Source: Gnetum montanum (lineage: Eukaryota > Streptophyta > Gnetopsida > Gnetales > Gnetaceae). From it: 64,000 nt of DNA. Position 1 is the first letter of the stretch. Each line of letters starts with the position of its first letter. Where the stretch lies: NCBI GenBank assembly GCA_015680685.1, contig MNCI01002316.1:1104-65103 (forward strand), read 5' to 3'. Below are positions 31,921 through 43,884 of this stretch, one piece after another. The notes under the pieces are model-generated. The model was given only the letters and a program-made list of their open reading frames with translations. It was not told the origin of the DNA and made no database searches. Made by a program: the position numbers and the translations under genes.

Positions 31921-32006
31921 GTGGATTTGCAAAACTTCTAACTGCAATATTAAAATTATGTANGGTGGATTTGCAAAACTTCTAACTGCAATATTAAAAT
32001 TATGTA
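31921..32006. repeat. 42-bp exact repeat on either side of an N (probable assembly join)
   Basis: GTGGATTTGCAAAACTTCTA and the next 22 bases (31921-31962) are repeated exactly at 31965-32006, with the undetermined base N at 31963 and one G between. This looks like two overlapping contig ends joined without collapsing the overlap. Confidence 0.75.
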
Positions 32007-32739
32007 TTGCTTGAGCAATTTCTATACTTACCTTTTATAATTTTGGGAAAGACTGAATAGGTTCTGAAGAAGGCATTTCCATTGTTAGTGCACTGGCAAC
32101 ATCTATAGCTTCATTTATTTGATGAAATGAATTTTTTTCTTGTCAACGTTGCCTCTTTTGGTGCTCACTTGCATTATAATGCAGTTGTTCTTGATCTTCT
32201 TGAATTGTTGTTCTTCTTCATGTGTGATTTTTGGAACAGATGTTGCTTAATTAATAAGCACAAATGCATTTCTAATGTCCTGCAAAAAATGTTTCAAAAT
32301 TTAAACTAAGAATTGAATTAAACTATTTACCAACTTGAGTATGGGCAAACACCAACCTGCATTTCTTCTTAATTATTTACATTATTAGTATCAATAATGT
32401 GGATCATTGCATTGGATAAATTTCCAGTGATGAGAGGGGATTTAAAGTTGACGTAACCTAAATATATATATGCAATGTAAGTATGTAAATAAAATGAGAA
32501 GATTTTCCTATGATAAATATTTGTTTTGAAATATTAAAAAATGGATAAATTACATACTCCTAAATTTCGTAGAATTAGTTTTTGTTCTCATTCATGTCGT
32601 TTTGCTTCTCCTTTGAGAAATCATCTTCTCTCCTCTGCAGTCATCGATTTTGGATTTTTAGTTTCTATAATCCATGGTTGTTTTCTTCTTCGGCCATGCC
32701 CACATGCATGCCCACTGCCATGACCTCCATAAATTGTAT
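32007..32739. other. sequence between the two dispersed repeat copies
   Basis: AT-rich. On the minus strand a stretch near 32580-32730 is open with GGHGSGHACGHGRRRK, and an acceptor-like TTTTTTGCAG lies near 32285, so a decayed gene of the repeat itself is possible. No family recognised. Confidence 0.25.
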
Positions 32740-33500
32740 TACTTGTTGTAGTAGATGATTGTTGTTGCTAATCTTGAAGAGAGTGCTCTTCGCCTTTTCT
32801 ATTGGGATGAATAGCAGCAGGATCCATGTTTCTGAAAATGCACAAATTCCAATATTGCACCTCTTAATCTTGTAAAAAAATGCCCAAGTTCAATATCTAT
32901 AAATACTGTACCACACCAAAACCGTCATCACCTTAATCATCACCATGATCGTAACCATCACCATTTTTATTAATAATAAATATTCATTATTGTCCACTAT
33001 TTATAATAAAAAATATTCACTGTAATCGTAATTGTCACCATTTATAATAATAATAACTATTCAATATTACCCATCATTTATAATAATAAATATTCATTGG
33101 TTACCCATGTCGAGGCCTACATGTGAGGGAATACAACGAAACAAATGGGAAGCCTAGGGGTCAGGGGCATCAATCGAATAAAGATTTAGCTTCCCTGCAA
33201 TGACTCTTTGGCTTCCCTACACATGATGCATGCACATGAGAGAATATGAAAAGATGAATGGGGAGCCCAAGGGTTGAGTGCATCAATTGAATAGAGATTT
33301 AGCTCCCCTACAGTGACTCTTTGGCTCCACTGCATGTGGTGCATGCGTGTGAGGAAATATGAAGAGACAAATGGGGAGCCCAAGGGTCAAGGGATGCTAA
33401 TCTAATAGAGATTTAGCTCCCTTGTAGTGACTCTTTGGCTTTTTGACTTTTCATATTTTTCTCCCCTATAGTGACTCTTTGGCTCCCCTGCACATGGTGC
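32740..33500. repeat. dispersed repeat of unknown type, copy 2
   Basis: Direct copy of 31150-31810 with the same order of blocks. The 115-bp subunit (GACTCTTTGGCTCC, CATGTGGTGCATGC, GGGGAGCCCAAGGG) is present about four times at 33110-33500. Confidence 0.6.
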
Positions 33501-33604
33501 ATTACATGGAGGCCGACAAATCCACCACCCCATCGCCCCCCATCCTATGAGAACATGGAGGGCGACAAATCCACTCCTCTCTCTCTCATTTTTCTCATTT
33601 TTTC

Positions 33605-35130
33605 CCAAAAGTGAAATATATTAAATCATAAAACAAAATGGATTACAAGATCATGGCAAAACAAACATAGCAGGATTTAAGATCTACCGGTAGGCTCAGC
33701 AATTATAGCTCAGAGAGCATTATTTATCCTCCTAGTGTCATAAAGGAAAGACAAAATTGGTGTCACCAATGCTTGTACCTGACATGGTTACAAGTAACAT
33801 GGGATACTTTATGCACTAGTGCTTGTACCTAACATTGTTACAAGTAACATGGGCATGCTTCATGCAAGCTATAGTAGGCAGCATGAGGTAAGTGAACTAA
33901 GGAAGTAGCCTAGCAGAAAATGGAAGACAATGTGTAAGCCAAGAAGGAATTAGTCATCATGATTAGTCAAAGGATGCTTAGGTAGTGATGCAATCCAATA
34001 AAACACCATAAGATACAAACAAATACTATCCAAAAGGTTTATGGGTAGATTTTATGGGTGAGAGACAATTCCTAGTTGATCACGAGAAACACCATCGCAA
34101 GAAGCACATCCATTGACATAGTAGATCTATAGGACTCAAAAGGATCCATAAAATTATTAAAAATCTAAAACTTCATGGCTGCAAACTCCCTACATTGATG
34201 CTTGGTCATAGGACCTTCATCAACAATGGAATGGGGAAGTACAACATTAGGATAAGCAAGGCTTGACATTTGTGACAAGGATTAAGGTGAGGACAAAATG
34301 GTATCAAGGGCCAGGTTAGTGTTGGGATCACGAGGTGGGAACATTGGTGAAGAGTAAATATGGTGGTGGAAGAGGGTCTAGGTACATAATTAATATAGCA
34401 CAAGAACCAAGAATGATCAAGGTTCATTATCTAAGATTTCAGTGGATGTGCATGGGATGTTGGGAGACTTGCACTTATAGGGCAGAAGCCAAATTAGCTT
34501 CTAGTGAATAGGCAACAGCTAAAAGACGTACAAGGTAGGATTCGCCTCCTTCAAGGGTTGTGCAAGGGGCTAAGGAGGTGTGGAAGGAGATAGCAATGAA
34601 GGTAGGATTCGCCTCCTTCAAGGGTTGTGCAAAAAATGTTGATCCATAGGATAAAGGAGGAGTGAAGGATAGCATATGACTAGAACCTACATTTGTAGTC
34701 TAGTCCAAAATAGTAGTGGCCCAAATGTTGTTATACTTTGCTTAAGTGTACTTGTGTAATATAGGTTGCCCACATGCTTTAGTGTTTGTTGCTTATCTTC
34801 TTAATAGATACTGGTGTCTATGATGCCTCAAGCGTGAGCAAGAGCCTCAAGAATGGTCTCATGCTCGTAGATAGACATGTCATTTGTGAGTGTGAGGTAG
34901 AGTGAATAGTCAACAATGTTAAGTAAAAAGCTAGAATGTTAAGTGCGAGGTTGTTCTTTAGGCTCCAAGAACCCTGAGGTAGTTTAGCACAACATTGGTG
35001 TAGAAACAATCATTGAAGAGATGCTACATGATTTCCTCCTCATGAAGGCCTAACATACATTGGTGAAGGTCATGGACAATGTGGCAACACATATTGACCC
35101 AAGTGAGTAGGTCATCTTGAAGTAAGTGCC
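33605..35130 (-). mobile_element. LINE 3' part, minus strand, decayed
   Basis: The minus strand near 35120-34960 reads WHLLQDDLLTWVNMCC, then HQCMLGLHEEEIM-HLFNDC, the zinc-binding segment (zf-RVT) that follows the reverse transcriptase in plant LINE ORF2. The left end (33605-33650, minus strand ATGATTTAATATATTTCACT then an A-rich run) has the look of a LINE 3' terminus. The RT itself is not recognised in the window. A 34-bp exact repeat (34532-34565 and 34599-34632) lies inside. Confidence 0.5.
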
Positions 35131-35284
35131 ATGTGAAAACTTAAATTCAAAGAGTAATTGGAATTTTCCTTACATTGATGAGGAGAGGAAAGGATGATGG
35201 AAAAACAAGATGGTAAATAGCATGTAATATAAGGGTATCAAATGGAGAGATCTCAAGAGCAAAGATGATGGAAAGATGTGGTGC

Positions 35285-35400
35285 ATGTGTGTGTGTGTGT
35301 GTGGGGGGGGGGTGTTGTGTCTGGAGGGAAGAGAGTGGGAGGAGAGGGGGTGGGTGTGGCTAGGCTGGTTAGGTGGGGGAGGGGGGGAGGGGTGTTTGTT
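35285..35400. repeat. GT microsatellite and G-rich runs
   Basis: (GT)n at 35288-35301 is followed by a run of ten G and further G-rich tracts to 35392. The open frames on the opposite strand here are low-complexity Pro/His shadows. Confidence 0.9.
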
Positions 35401-35469
35401 TTGTTGGACCCCCAAAAAATGAATAGTAATATTTTTAAAAAAATCAAAGGACATTAGATTATTGAAGAG

Positions 35470-36865
35470 AGAGTCTTAAAAAAAAGCTCAAAAAAACAAG
35501 GTTTTAGCAATGAGGATTTTAGCATTGATTTAAGGCAATAAGGGGTCTAGCATTGATATTACGTGCAATGTTGCCAAATTTAATATGTGATCCTTCAAGT
35601 AGATCCACTGCTTCTTTATCTTTCTATGAATTACCTAATGATTTAAAAACTTCTTCAATGACTAAGAAGAAACAAATATATATTGTTAGGTTTCATAGAA
35701 TCTTCTTGTTAATTTAGATCATTTTCAATTAGTTCTTCATAATAAAACAACATTAAGGAAGTCTAATCTATTAGTGATCACATGTTAAATCTTTAGAATG
35801 AACAACATGTTCAAGATATTTTAACTACTAATAATTCATTTGTAGCTATTGGTTAAGATGTAGAGATAATATCTTTTGATAATGTTGATTCTATTGATAT
35901 GGTGGGGGCTTCCTCCTCCTCTACCCAATGTTAATCTTTTCATGGAATGTCCAATTTCCTACCCTAGAGAAAAGGTTTTAAAGATTGGCTATAAGGATGA
36001 AAATCTAAAAATACATTTCCAAAATAGTTTAGCCTTTTCTTTTTATTGATTTGGAGTTTTTCCTCTATGTAGTGCTCCTATACTTTTGTACTCTAGATTT
36101 TTATTTTTAATATACATATTTTTTGGGTCCAACATCTGCTAAAGAAAAAGCCTAATGATTTTGGAGATGTCTTTTCTAATTTTCATCCTTACAACCAATT
36201 TTGAAAACCCACCCTTTGGGATAGGAAAAGGATTGGGCCTTGACCTTATTCAAAAGCACCCTCACGATTTTTCACTTCTTACTAAAGGATTTATTGGAAG
36301 AAGTGAGAACTATGAGGTTTTCTTAACATTATGTTTACTAAAGTATCATGGGCACATATAATCACCTAGTTTTAATTACTAACCTTTCAAGCCTAAATTC
36401 CTAAATCTTTGCACTTGCTTTGGAAAGCATATAGAGCCTTGTACCCTCTTGTTATTCTTTCTTTGACGTAGTTTTTCTACTTGCCTATAATAAAGCCAAT
36501 GATAAATGATTGAAATGGTTAGCTCTTTGTCTTGACTTGAGGTATTATTATATTTCTCTATAATTCTTCTAATGTATCTTGTTGGTAACCCTCTTACGTG
36601 CAATTGAATAATGATTGATATGGTAAAGAAAGATATGAAAGAAAGCACTAAAGAAAGATATGGTAACCCTCTATGAAAGAAAGATATGATCATATGGTAA
36701 ATTGATAAAGCACTAAAGGCCTTAGTTATAAACATATCATTTGTTTACAAAAACTAAATAATATGAAAGATGAAATTAAAATTAATATAAAGCTCTATCT
36801 TTCTAAACAAGTTTGCTACTTTATAATACTATTCTATTTCTAATAATGAAGTTTTAGCCTAGTTC
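35470..36865. other. AT-rich stretch, possible LINE ORF1/ORF2 junction
   Basis: The plus strand at 35926 reads MLIFSWNVQFPTLEKRF, reminiscent of the start of plant LINE endonuclease (MLILSWNVRG), and a decayed coding-like stretch precedes it. The rest (36010-36865) shows no domain. Short blocks such as GAAAGAAAGATATG are repeated near 36630-36690. Confidence 0.3.
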
Positions 36866-36871
36866 ATGAAG

Positions 36872-37775
36872 TGTCAAAGTGTTGTGTCGACAGGCCCTTG
36901 TCGACATGGCCCCATTGATGTGATGTTGCCCCATCGATGGGGCCACGTCAACATAGCATTTTCTACATTTATGAGGCCCTGTTTATGTATCTCCATAATA
37001 AAGTCTATAAATACGTGCTCAATTGTTGTGTTTATGGGAATGCCTTGTCATAGGCTTAGCGAAGTACTTGCAGTTTGTTCATTTGAGAGTTAGAATATTT
37101 TCTAAGTTTTTGCAACAGGAGTCAGAAAGCGTACAGATCTTTATTCAAGCACTAATGTACCTAAGCACAACAATGTGAATAATAATAAAGACAAGCCTTT
37201 TGATAAACCTTTGTAGCACTTGGAAATAGATTAATTAATTATTTAAGCATTTAATGTTTTAAGTGATTTCCTTTAATGCTTTAAGTAATTAAATAATTAA
37301 TTAGGCTAAACTAAGCTAGATTAAGTAGCAATTAATTAAGAACATAAGTACAACCACTTCGAGCATACACTTGATGTTTGGTGATCCTAGTAACACTTAA
37401 CATTTGGTAACCTAGTAATGTTAAACGTGTTTAGAATGTGTATGGCAAGTGGGAACGGATGCTTATGTTAGGATTAGTTAGGTATAGTTAGTTAGATTAA
37501 ATTAGCAATTGAATTACTTCATTCCTTCCATACTTTGTTTTAAGCACCTAAAATATAAAACATAAAAATAATAAAAATCATATATCTCGATTACACTTAA
37601 CCATACCTTTGCATATCACAAGTGTAATTGGGAAGACAATGAATGATTGTTAGGGAAATTTCACTTTCTAGAGACTAGTGTACCAAAAGACATAGAATCC
37701 ATAGAATTCAACTGGATCATGCGTGAATAGTTAGTGATTCATATGATTGAGTGTAGGGATACTTGTCACTCATCA
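36872..37775 (+). mobile_element. element C 5' LTR (Athila-like)
   Basis: The right end is fixed by CTCATCA followed at once by a primer site, as in element A. A TATA box (GTCTATAAATACG) lies near 37010. U3 holds palindromic TGTCGACAGGCCCTTGTCGACA and a GTCAACATAGC block. The later part (TTTGGTGATCC, ACATTTGGTAACC) resembles the U5 of A. The left end at TGTCAAAG is an estimate because the partner LTR is not in the window. About 900 bp. Confidence 0.6.
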
Positions 37776-37776
37776 T

Positions 37777-37796
37777 TGGCATTGTTGCTAGGGATT
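37777..37796 (+). promoter_or_regulatory. primer binding site of element C (tRNA-Asp type)
   Basis: TGGCATTGTTGCTAGGGATT, close to the Athila/Tat site TGGCGCCGTTGCCGGGGA. It is less decayed than in element A. Confidence 0.7.
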
Positions 37797-37930
37797 GTTT
37801 TTGCTTAAAACATGCACTATCTAGGTATAGTAAAAATCATTAATATCATTGGATGAACCCTAAGATTAAAAATCATTCTAAAAATAAATATAATACTTTA
37901 AGCACACTAATAACTTATTTTAATTATAGA

Positions 37931-38682
37931 ATGTCTTTTTCTCACAAGTGTGATGATACTAAACCTTCCTCAAGAGTTCAATGTGGTATATACTCATCCA
38001 GATGAGTATGCACCTAACTTCACCTTCATCTTACACTAGGATGAACAATTGTAGTGGCAAGATATGGAGGGTAACATTGTAATGCTTCCTGATCGATCTG
38101 TGCCTGGGATTCTACTCTAAACTCTTAGGAGGTTGTGCATCTATGATCTTCAAGAAGGGTACGTTGTGCATGAATATGACTACGAGGACTACTATCCTAC
38201 TAAAACATAATGCAAGAGAGATTGACACTAGGAGAAGCACCATGAGGTTATGAAGGGAAAATGGTTCACCAATCCCTTAACCAAAATAATAATGAGGATC
38301 CTCCTTCTACAGGTTGTCAACATGAAGAATCTCCACCCCTTGATATTGGTGATTGGAGCTTGAACCTAAAGCTACAATCCACTATCAGTAATCTATGTTC
38401 AGGCAAAAGTGGGAGTCCAAGCATGGGCTTGAACAAGTATCAGGATGACAAGAAAGCTAATGAACATGGTCATGACAAGCATAGAGGAGGTGGTAGATAC
38501 CATGGTGGTGGTAGTCATCCTCCCTCTTCGTCCTTTTCGTTTGCATCTTCTTCTTCATCTTCTAGTTCTGATAGACACCACCTAAAGGACAATAGTGATG
38601 AAGATGAATAGTGGGACAATAATGATTGCTAGGCCACCATGAATGAAGGGGTAGTAGAGGACATCATAAGCATCATCAAAAT
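37931..38682 (+). pseudogene. element C gag, 5' part (interrupted by element D)
   Basis: ATG 37931 begins MSFSHKCDDTKPSSRVQ, then YTHPDEYAPNFTFILH, DEQL-WQDMEGNIVML and GYVVHEYDYEDYY, parallel to the start of element A gag (5130-5450). An open block of 116 codons at 38261-38611 is His/Gly- and Ser-rich (SFSFASSSSSSSSD). The frame then runs into the insertion of element D. The same reading resumes at 58764. Several stops lie between the blocks. Confidence 0.7.
38678..38682. repeat. target site duplication of element D, left copy (AAAAT)
   Basis: AAAAT before the LTR start. GAAAT stands at 58764-58768 after the other LTR: four of five bases match. The two sides together also rejoin the element C gag. 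Confidence 0.65.
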
Positions 38683-40448
38683 TGTAGTGACCAAAAACAT
38701 TGACAGCTCGAACACCGAGGGGTTTTTGGATGCATAACCTCGACCCCACATTTATGCAAGAGCCTTGCTAGAAAATGAAGGTGGAGTGCCCTGGACGATC
38801 TTGTTGATTGAATAAGGACTTTGCTAGTTGCAACTAGGGTATTGGGTGTAGCTAGGGTGTGGCATGATTAGCCAAAATGCAAGTGTTGATGTTGTGAAAT
38901 AATGCTAAGTGTTCTAATGGTATCTTTGGTAATACTAGGGCCGACTAAGCTTGAGCATAGCAGGGTTTCCTGATGCGAGAATGATGGTGCAAACATGCAA
39001 AAAATGTGTGAAGTGATGAGAAGATGCAAATGCAACACTAAAATGTCAAAGAAAAATGCATTAGAAATGTGTAAAAATGCAAAGGAGTTTGAGAGAGATA
39101 GAATGGCACCACCCCAAATGGGGAGCATAGCAATTACAAAAGAGAGGTGAGAAGGTACACGGTGTATAGATAGGCATAGTAGCAATGTAGCCACAGTCTC
39201 TAAGATGTTCTAGGATGAAGATTAACATCCATTGTGAACTCTATGCTTACTAGGTTGGTTGCTGCGGTGTCCTGCAGGTTGCGGTGTGCTACAGTGCTAA
39301 ATGGGATGCAAAGGTATTGCCAAGGTGCTGATATGCTCCAGTGTGCAAGGTGCTCAAGGTACCTCAAGTGCCAAGTGGTACTCTAAAAATTCCAATTGCT
39401 GCTTAAATTTTTCAACCAAGTGCTTCAACATGTCCACTACTAAAATGAATTACCAACCACCCCTAACATGTGAAACCTAGGGGTATTTATAGGGTTAGGT
39501 TTAGCGTGAAGTATGGATCAAGCACCATGTGGCAAGGGGGGGTAGGTGAGGCTATGCTAACCCCAACTATGCTTCCATTGGAGCAACTAGTGCTATGCTC
39601 TAGTGTGCTCCACTAGACCCCAAGAGACTGCCAGACTGTGACTATGCTACCAAGACTATGTGTGCCAAAGTAAAAAAATATCACAATGTACTTGCAAACA
39701 ATGCAAAATAGTGCAATTCGGAGGCTATGCTTTGGGACTACACTCTTCCCTCTTTCAAGTGGAGTTGAGCATAGGTAAAATTTTGGGACATAGGGGGTGC
39801 AAAGAAAGTGTAATTTGTTGACCCTACTTTCCTAAGTAGTGTTGGAGCTTGAATGAAGGCCTGTGCTACGCTCTAGAAGCTTTTGGAGGTAGTTCCATGT
39901 TGCTACGCTAGTTACACTCTGGAGCGTAGCCCAACAATTAGGCAAATTTTGTAAAAAACTAAAGTCTAGTGCTGCTACACTTGCTATGCTCATGAGCATA
40001 GCAGGAAGGGATAGGGAATAGCATAGACACTTAGAAAAATATGGTAAAAATTGTAGTCTTTATTCTTGCTACGCTAGCTATGCTCTGGAGCGTAGTAGGA
40101 GGGGTACCCTCAGGAGTTAGAAAATCTACCAAACTGTTTCTTCCATTTTGAGCTAGCTTGACACTCATGCAAATTAGCCACTAGAGTGTTACTACACTTG
40201 CTATGCTCATGAGCATAGCAGGAGGAATGGGAGTATAGTAGGACACTTAGAACAATTTCTGCAACCATTGTTAACACTTAGAAAATTTTGCAAACCTTGT
40301 TTTATGCTGCATGCTACGCTGGCTATGCTCTAGATTGTAGTCCTAGTAGTGGGATCATGGATCAAACACTTAGAAAAAATTTGCCTCATGCTGACATTTA
40401 GAAAATTTTTTCATTAAAGTGTTGTTACCAAAATTTGATGGTGTTTCA
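38683..40448 (-). mobile_element. element D 3' LTR (left)
   Basis: 1766 bp. The minus strand starts TGAAACACC (40448). The TATA box CCCTATAAATACCCC is on the minus strand near 39488. It holds several diverged subrepeats built around CTACGCTAGCTATGCTCTGG and the phrase ACACTTAGAAAAATTT (39890-40400). The apparent open frame 38868-39194 is also present in the other LTR in broken form and is not a gene. Confidence 0.8.
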
Positions 40449-40475
40449 TTGGCCCTTTGTTGACATTTGGAGGAG
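40449..40475 (-). promoter_or_regulatory. polypurine tract of element D
   Basis: Directly inside the 3' LTR the minus strand reads ACAAAGGGCCAA|TGAAAC. In element E the same place reads AATAAAGAGGGGCTAA, a better purine tract. This fixes the orientation of both elements. Confidence 0.55.
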
Positions 40476-42055
40476 TGGCCTAAGAGACGTCGAAAAAGAA
40501 TCCAAAAGACCATAGTAGGCATGGCACCAACATTGCTCATTAATACCTAGTTAGAGGATGCTTCATTGAGCTTAAGAGTGATGAAGGAAATGGTATGCTA
40601 AGGTTAATGGATGTAGGGAATTGGCTTGGGAATAGCAAGGGAGGAATGAGATACCAACAATGTATCATACTACAAGACGCAGGGTTAGCATGGCTGATCA
40701 TGATCATGATACTAGGGTGGCTTGTTGCTGAAATGATGGCCTCTTGTTGAAGTGCTTATGAGAGAGCCTTTGCCCATAGCACTAGAATGGCTTACCCCTG
40801 ACATGTTGGCCTCTTGTTGGAGTGCTTATGAGAAAGTCAATGTGAATTTATGGTTGGACCGGTTGCAAAATTCTAGCTTTGCTACTTTGCTTAGGGACAT
40901 GTTTTACCCCATTCTTTCTTTTTTTTTTCTTTTTCTTTTTTGTGATATGCTAGCTACAAGATGCTTATCATTTAGTGGACTACATGCCACTCGATGAGGT
41001 TTACTTAGAGGTAATCATGTCACATATGTAGGATAGGTGTTTCCTCCCTAGGATGAGTTGTGTTACATCCACTTGGGCTTTGACCAGTTCACAGAGGCTT
41101 CCCATGGGACGAGTTGTGTTACATCCATCATGGATTCTATGGTTGACAAAAAGAAGAGTGTCATGTGCATTGGAGAAGGTAGCAGGGAAGGCGAGAAAAT
41201 GTAAGTTAAAGGGGTAGTTGCAAGTAAGCTATAGCAAGGTAATAGGAATATGCACTCTTGAGTGGCTTCACAAGTCCAACCAAGCACATCAGAGTAATGT
41301 GGTGACTTGTCACTGCAATGAAATGTGTCCCTAAATGATCACCTTCAAGGCTTTTTCCTACAAACACAACACAAAGTAAACAAGAAAAAACAACCACACA
41401 GCATGTGAGATAAGAGAAAACTGCTAATTGTGAAGGTGTTGTAAGTGCCACAAGTGTTGGACTAGTTACAAGGGTTTACAATTCCAAAGTAGGAAGGCTA
41501 TTGTAGGTGTGGAAGCTAGAAGGCTACAAAAGCTCTAGTAGCCACATCGGAAGTAAGCACCCAAGGGAGGCCAGCAAAGCAACCAAGGGCGATGTTGATG
41601 CAGGTGCTCGAGACTCCACACCAAGGACAGGAACTTGGAAACCCAACAGAATGGTAGGGAGCCAAGCTACTAGATACACTTCCAAGCCCAGGTAATGGTG
41701 AGGGTTGAAGGATGGTAGTGCTATGGCTGGGTCACAGTATTGCTAGGGCTCTTGAGGATGGTGCTAATGGTGAGAGCTCCAACCAATAATGAAATACCCA
41801 AGGCTAGTGATGCTATTGGCACGACCTAGGGATGGTACTATTGGCAATGGTGGTGGTAGCTCTGGAAGGTTAGCAAAATGCCTAAGGGCATCTCTAGAGG
41901 ATCAGCAAAATGCTAAGGGAAGTAATGATGCAAATGTTTTAGAGGCTTTTTTTGGATGATTTGGACTTCATTCTAGAATTGCAATGTCCCACCCCACCTT
42001 GCCCATGAGATGTGGGTAGATGATGGAGGATTGGAAGTATGCGTGCTCACTTGTC
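40476..42055 (-). mobile_element. element D 3' non-coding region
   Basis: Between IN and the 3' LTR. Contains repeated phrases such as GGTTTGACCAG / GACTTGTGTTACATCCA near 41050-41130 and GCAAAATG-CTAAGG near 41870-41920. The element E counterpart is 61729-63250. No gene: the short frames 40752-40997 and 41206-41451 lack conservation. Confidence 0.55.
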
Positions 42056-42545
42056 CACAGAACCATGATTGTTGAGCCATGTGTGTTAAATTGTGAACCC
42101 AATTTAAGGTCCTAGTAGACTGCATGCTATGCTAGTTTAAGGTTCTAGTAGACTGTGAACTTAGTTTAAGGTCCTGGTAAATCATGATGTGCTAGTTTAA
42201 GGTCCTACCAGATCATGGTGCGCTAGTTTATAGTCCTAGCAGATTGTTGTGTGCTAGTTTAACATCGTAGTAGACAATGGATGTTGTGCTAGTTTAACAT
42301 CATAGCCCGAGGATGTTTTGTGCTAGTTTATAGTCATAGTATATTGTCTATGCCAGTTTAACATCATAGCACATGCTCTGTGCTAGTTTAACATTGTAGA
42401 AAATGCTTTATGCTAGTTTAACATTGTAGTGGATGCTTTGTGCTAGTTTAATGTCATAGTAGATGTTCTGTGCTAATTTAATGTCATAGTAGATGCTCTG
42501 TGCCAATTTAATGTCATAGTGGATGCTCTACTCACCTTACTTTTA
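42056..42545. repeat. degenerate tandem repeat downstream of element D integrase
   Basis: About 14 units of roughly 33-40 bp with the core GCTAGTTTAA followed by GTCCTAGTAGA or CATCATAGTAGATG. The same core makes arrays at 46195-46310, 52370-52630 and, in element E, 63250-63620. Confidence 0.8.
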
Positions 42546-43640
42546 CTGATGTGGTGATGCATCTTAGGCATCGTATGGCTTCGGGTAGGAATGGTTGACC
42601 AGATTAGCAAATTCGTTGCCATCTAGATCAGCAAGCTTGAATGCTCCATTATCATAGGCCTTAGTGACCAAGAAAGGCCCTTCCCAATTAACTGAGAATT
42701 TATCTATGGATTCACAAATGACCTTGAGAACTAAGTTCCCCATCTTAATCAAGTGTTGATGCTGATTGTGGTGATGCTTTTGCCATTACTTTTCTTGATA
42801 CCATTTGATGCAGTTAAGCATTTGCATGCACTCCTCTTCTATAGAGTCAAGCTCAATGGTTCTCAACTCATTATTTTGAGCCTCATCAATGAAGCTCGAG
42901 AGGATCATGTGGAGCAATGGGACTACAATTCAAGAGGAAAAATGGCTTCAGACCTATACATAAGGTTATATGACATCTTACTTGTTGCTATTTTGTGCAT
43001 GGTGCGGTAGGCCCATAGTGTGTAGACCAGTTGCTTGTGCCATTGTCATTTGCTACTGCTAAGCATCTTCTTTAGAAGGTTAGTTATAACCTTGTTTGTG
43101 GCCTCCACCTGGCCATTCATCTACAAGTAATATGATGACAAGAAAGAATGCTTGATGCCAAGGTATTCGTAGAAGGCTTTGGTCTCTGCACTACTAAACT
43201 ATGGTCCATTGTCCATGATAATGGTCATGGGTAGGCAAATCAGGTTACTATATTATCAAGGATGAATTTGCAAACATGTTGCGATGTTGGCTTCCTAAGG
43301 GGAATAGCTTCAACCCATTTAGTAAAGTATTCAGTTACAGTTATGATGAAGCTATGTCCTGTGGAGGACTTAGGCATGATGGACCCTATGATATCCAACC
43401 CCCAACATTGGAACAGCCACATGATCTACATGGTGTGCAGTTCAATGGGTGGTACATGCATTAAGTTGTCATGCTATTGACACACGTCACATGTCTTAAC
43501 CTTGGAAATGCAATTGCACTCCATGTAAGACCAATAGTAGCCTAAGCATCTAATTTTCTATGCCATTGCCCTGGGTGCTATGTGGCCTGTGCACAGTCCC
43601 TTGTGGACTTGATCAATGATCGTTTGCACTTCATTGTTGC
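42546..43640 (-). pseudogene. element D integrase, decayed
   Basis: The minus strand shows the zinc-binding start VHKGLCTGHIAPRAM (two His) and VKTCDVCQ (two Cys) near 43610-43480. The core follows with FQCWGLDIIGSIMPKSSTGH (first catalytic Asp kept) and YFTKWVEAIPLRK (43240-43422). The later core is frame-broken. The C-terminal domain at 42564-42752 reads MIKMGNLVLKVI, NWEGPFLVTKAYDNGAFKLA and DLDGNE, typical of Tat/Ogre integrases. The element E copy of this last block is at 63680-63830. Confidence 0.8.
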
Positions 43641-43884
43641 TAACACAAGTCAATAGTATGCCATCATAAGATCTACAACAAAGTGTGCTATCATGTACAA
43701 TGATGTACTACTATGACTATTTTCACATTGCATCCTTTTGGGTAGTGGTCAAATGTTGTAGAGGTCCACCCTATTGAAGGTACACCTTAATGTCATCATA
43801 TCATTCTTGTGCATGAGCTATGCTTGTTGTGGCTACAAATGTAATGTTAGTTACTTGTATGATGAGCTTGGTGCAATTCATTAT

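Noticed and set aside
35170-35454. Pro/His-rich 94-codon frame, minus strand
   Set aside because: It is the complement of a GT microsatellite and G runs; low complexity.
36866-37093. 75-codon plus-strand frame
   Set aside because: It lies in the U3/R part of the element C LTR, over palindromes and the TATA box.
38261-38611. His- and Ser-rich open frame as a host gene
   Set aside because: It follows an Athila-type LTR and primer site and aligns in order with the gag of element A; it is part of gag.
38868-39194. 108-codon frame on the minus strand
   Set aside because: It lies within an LTR, and the partner LTR has it broken; chance open frame.
40449-40475. Primer binding site next to the left LTR of D
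   Set aside because: The internal genes read on the minus strand, so this side must carry the polypurine tract; element E has a clear purine tract at the same place.
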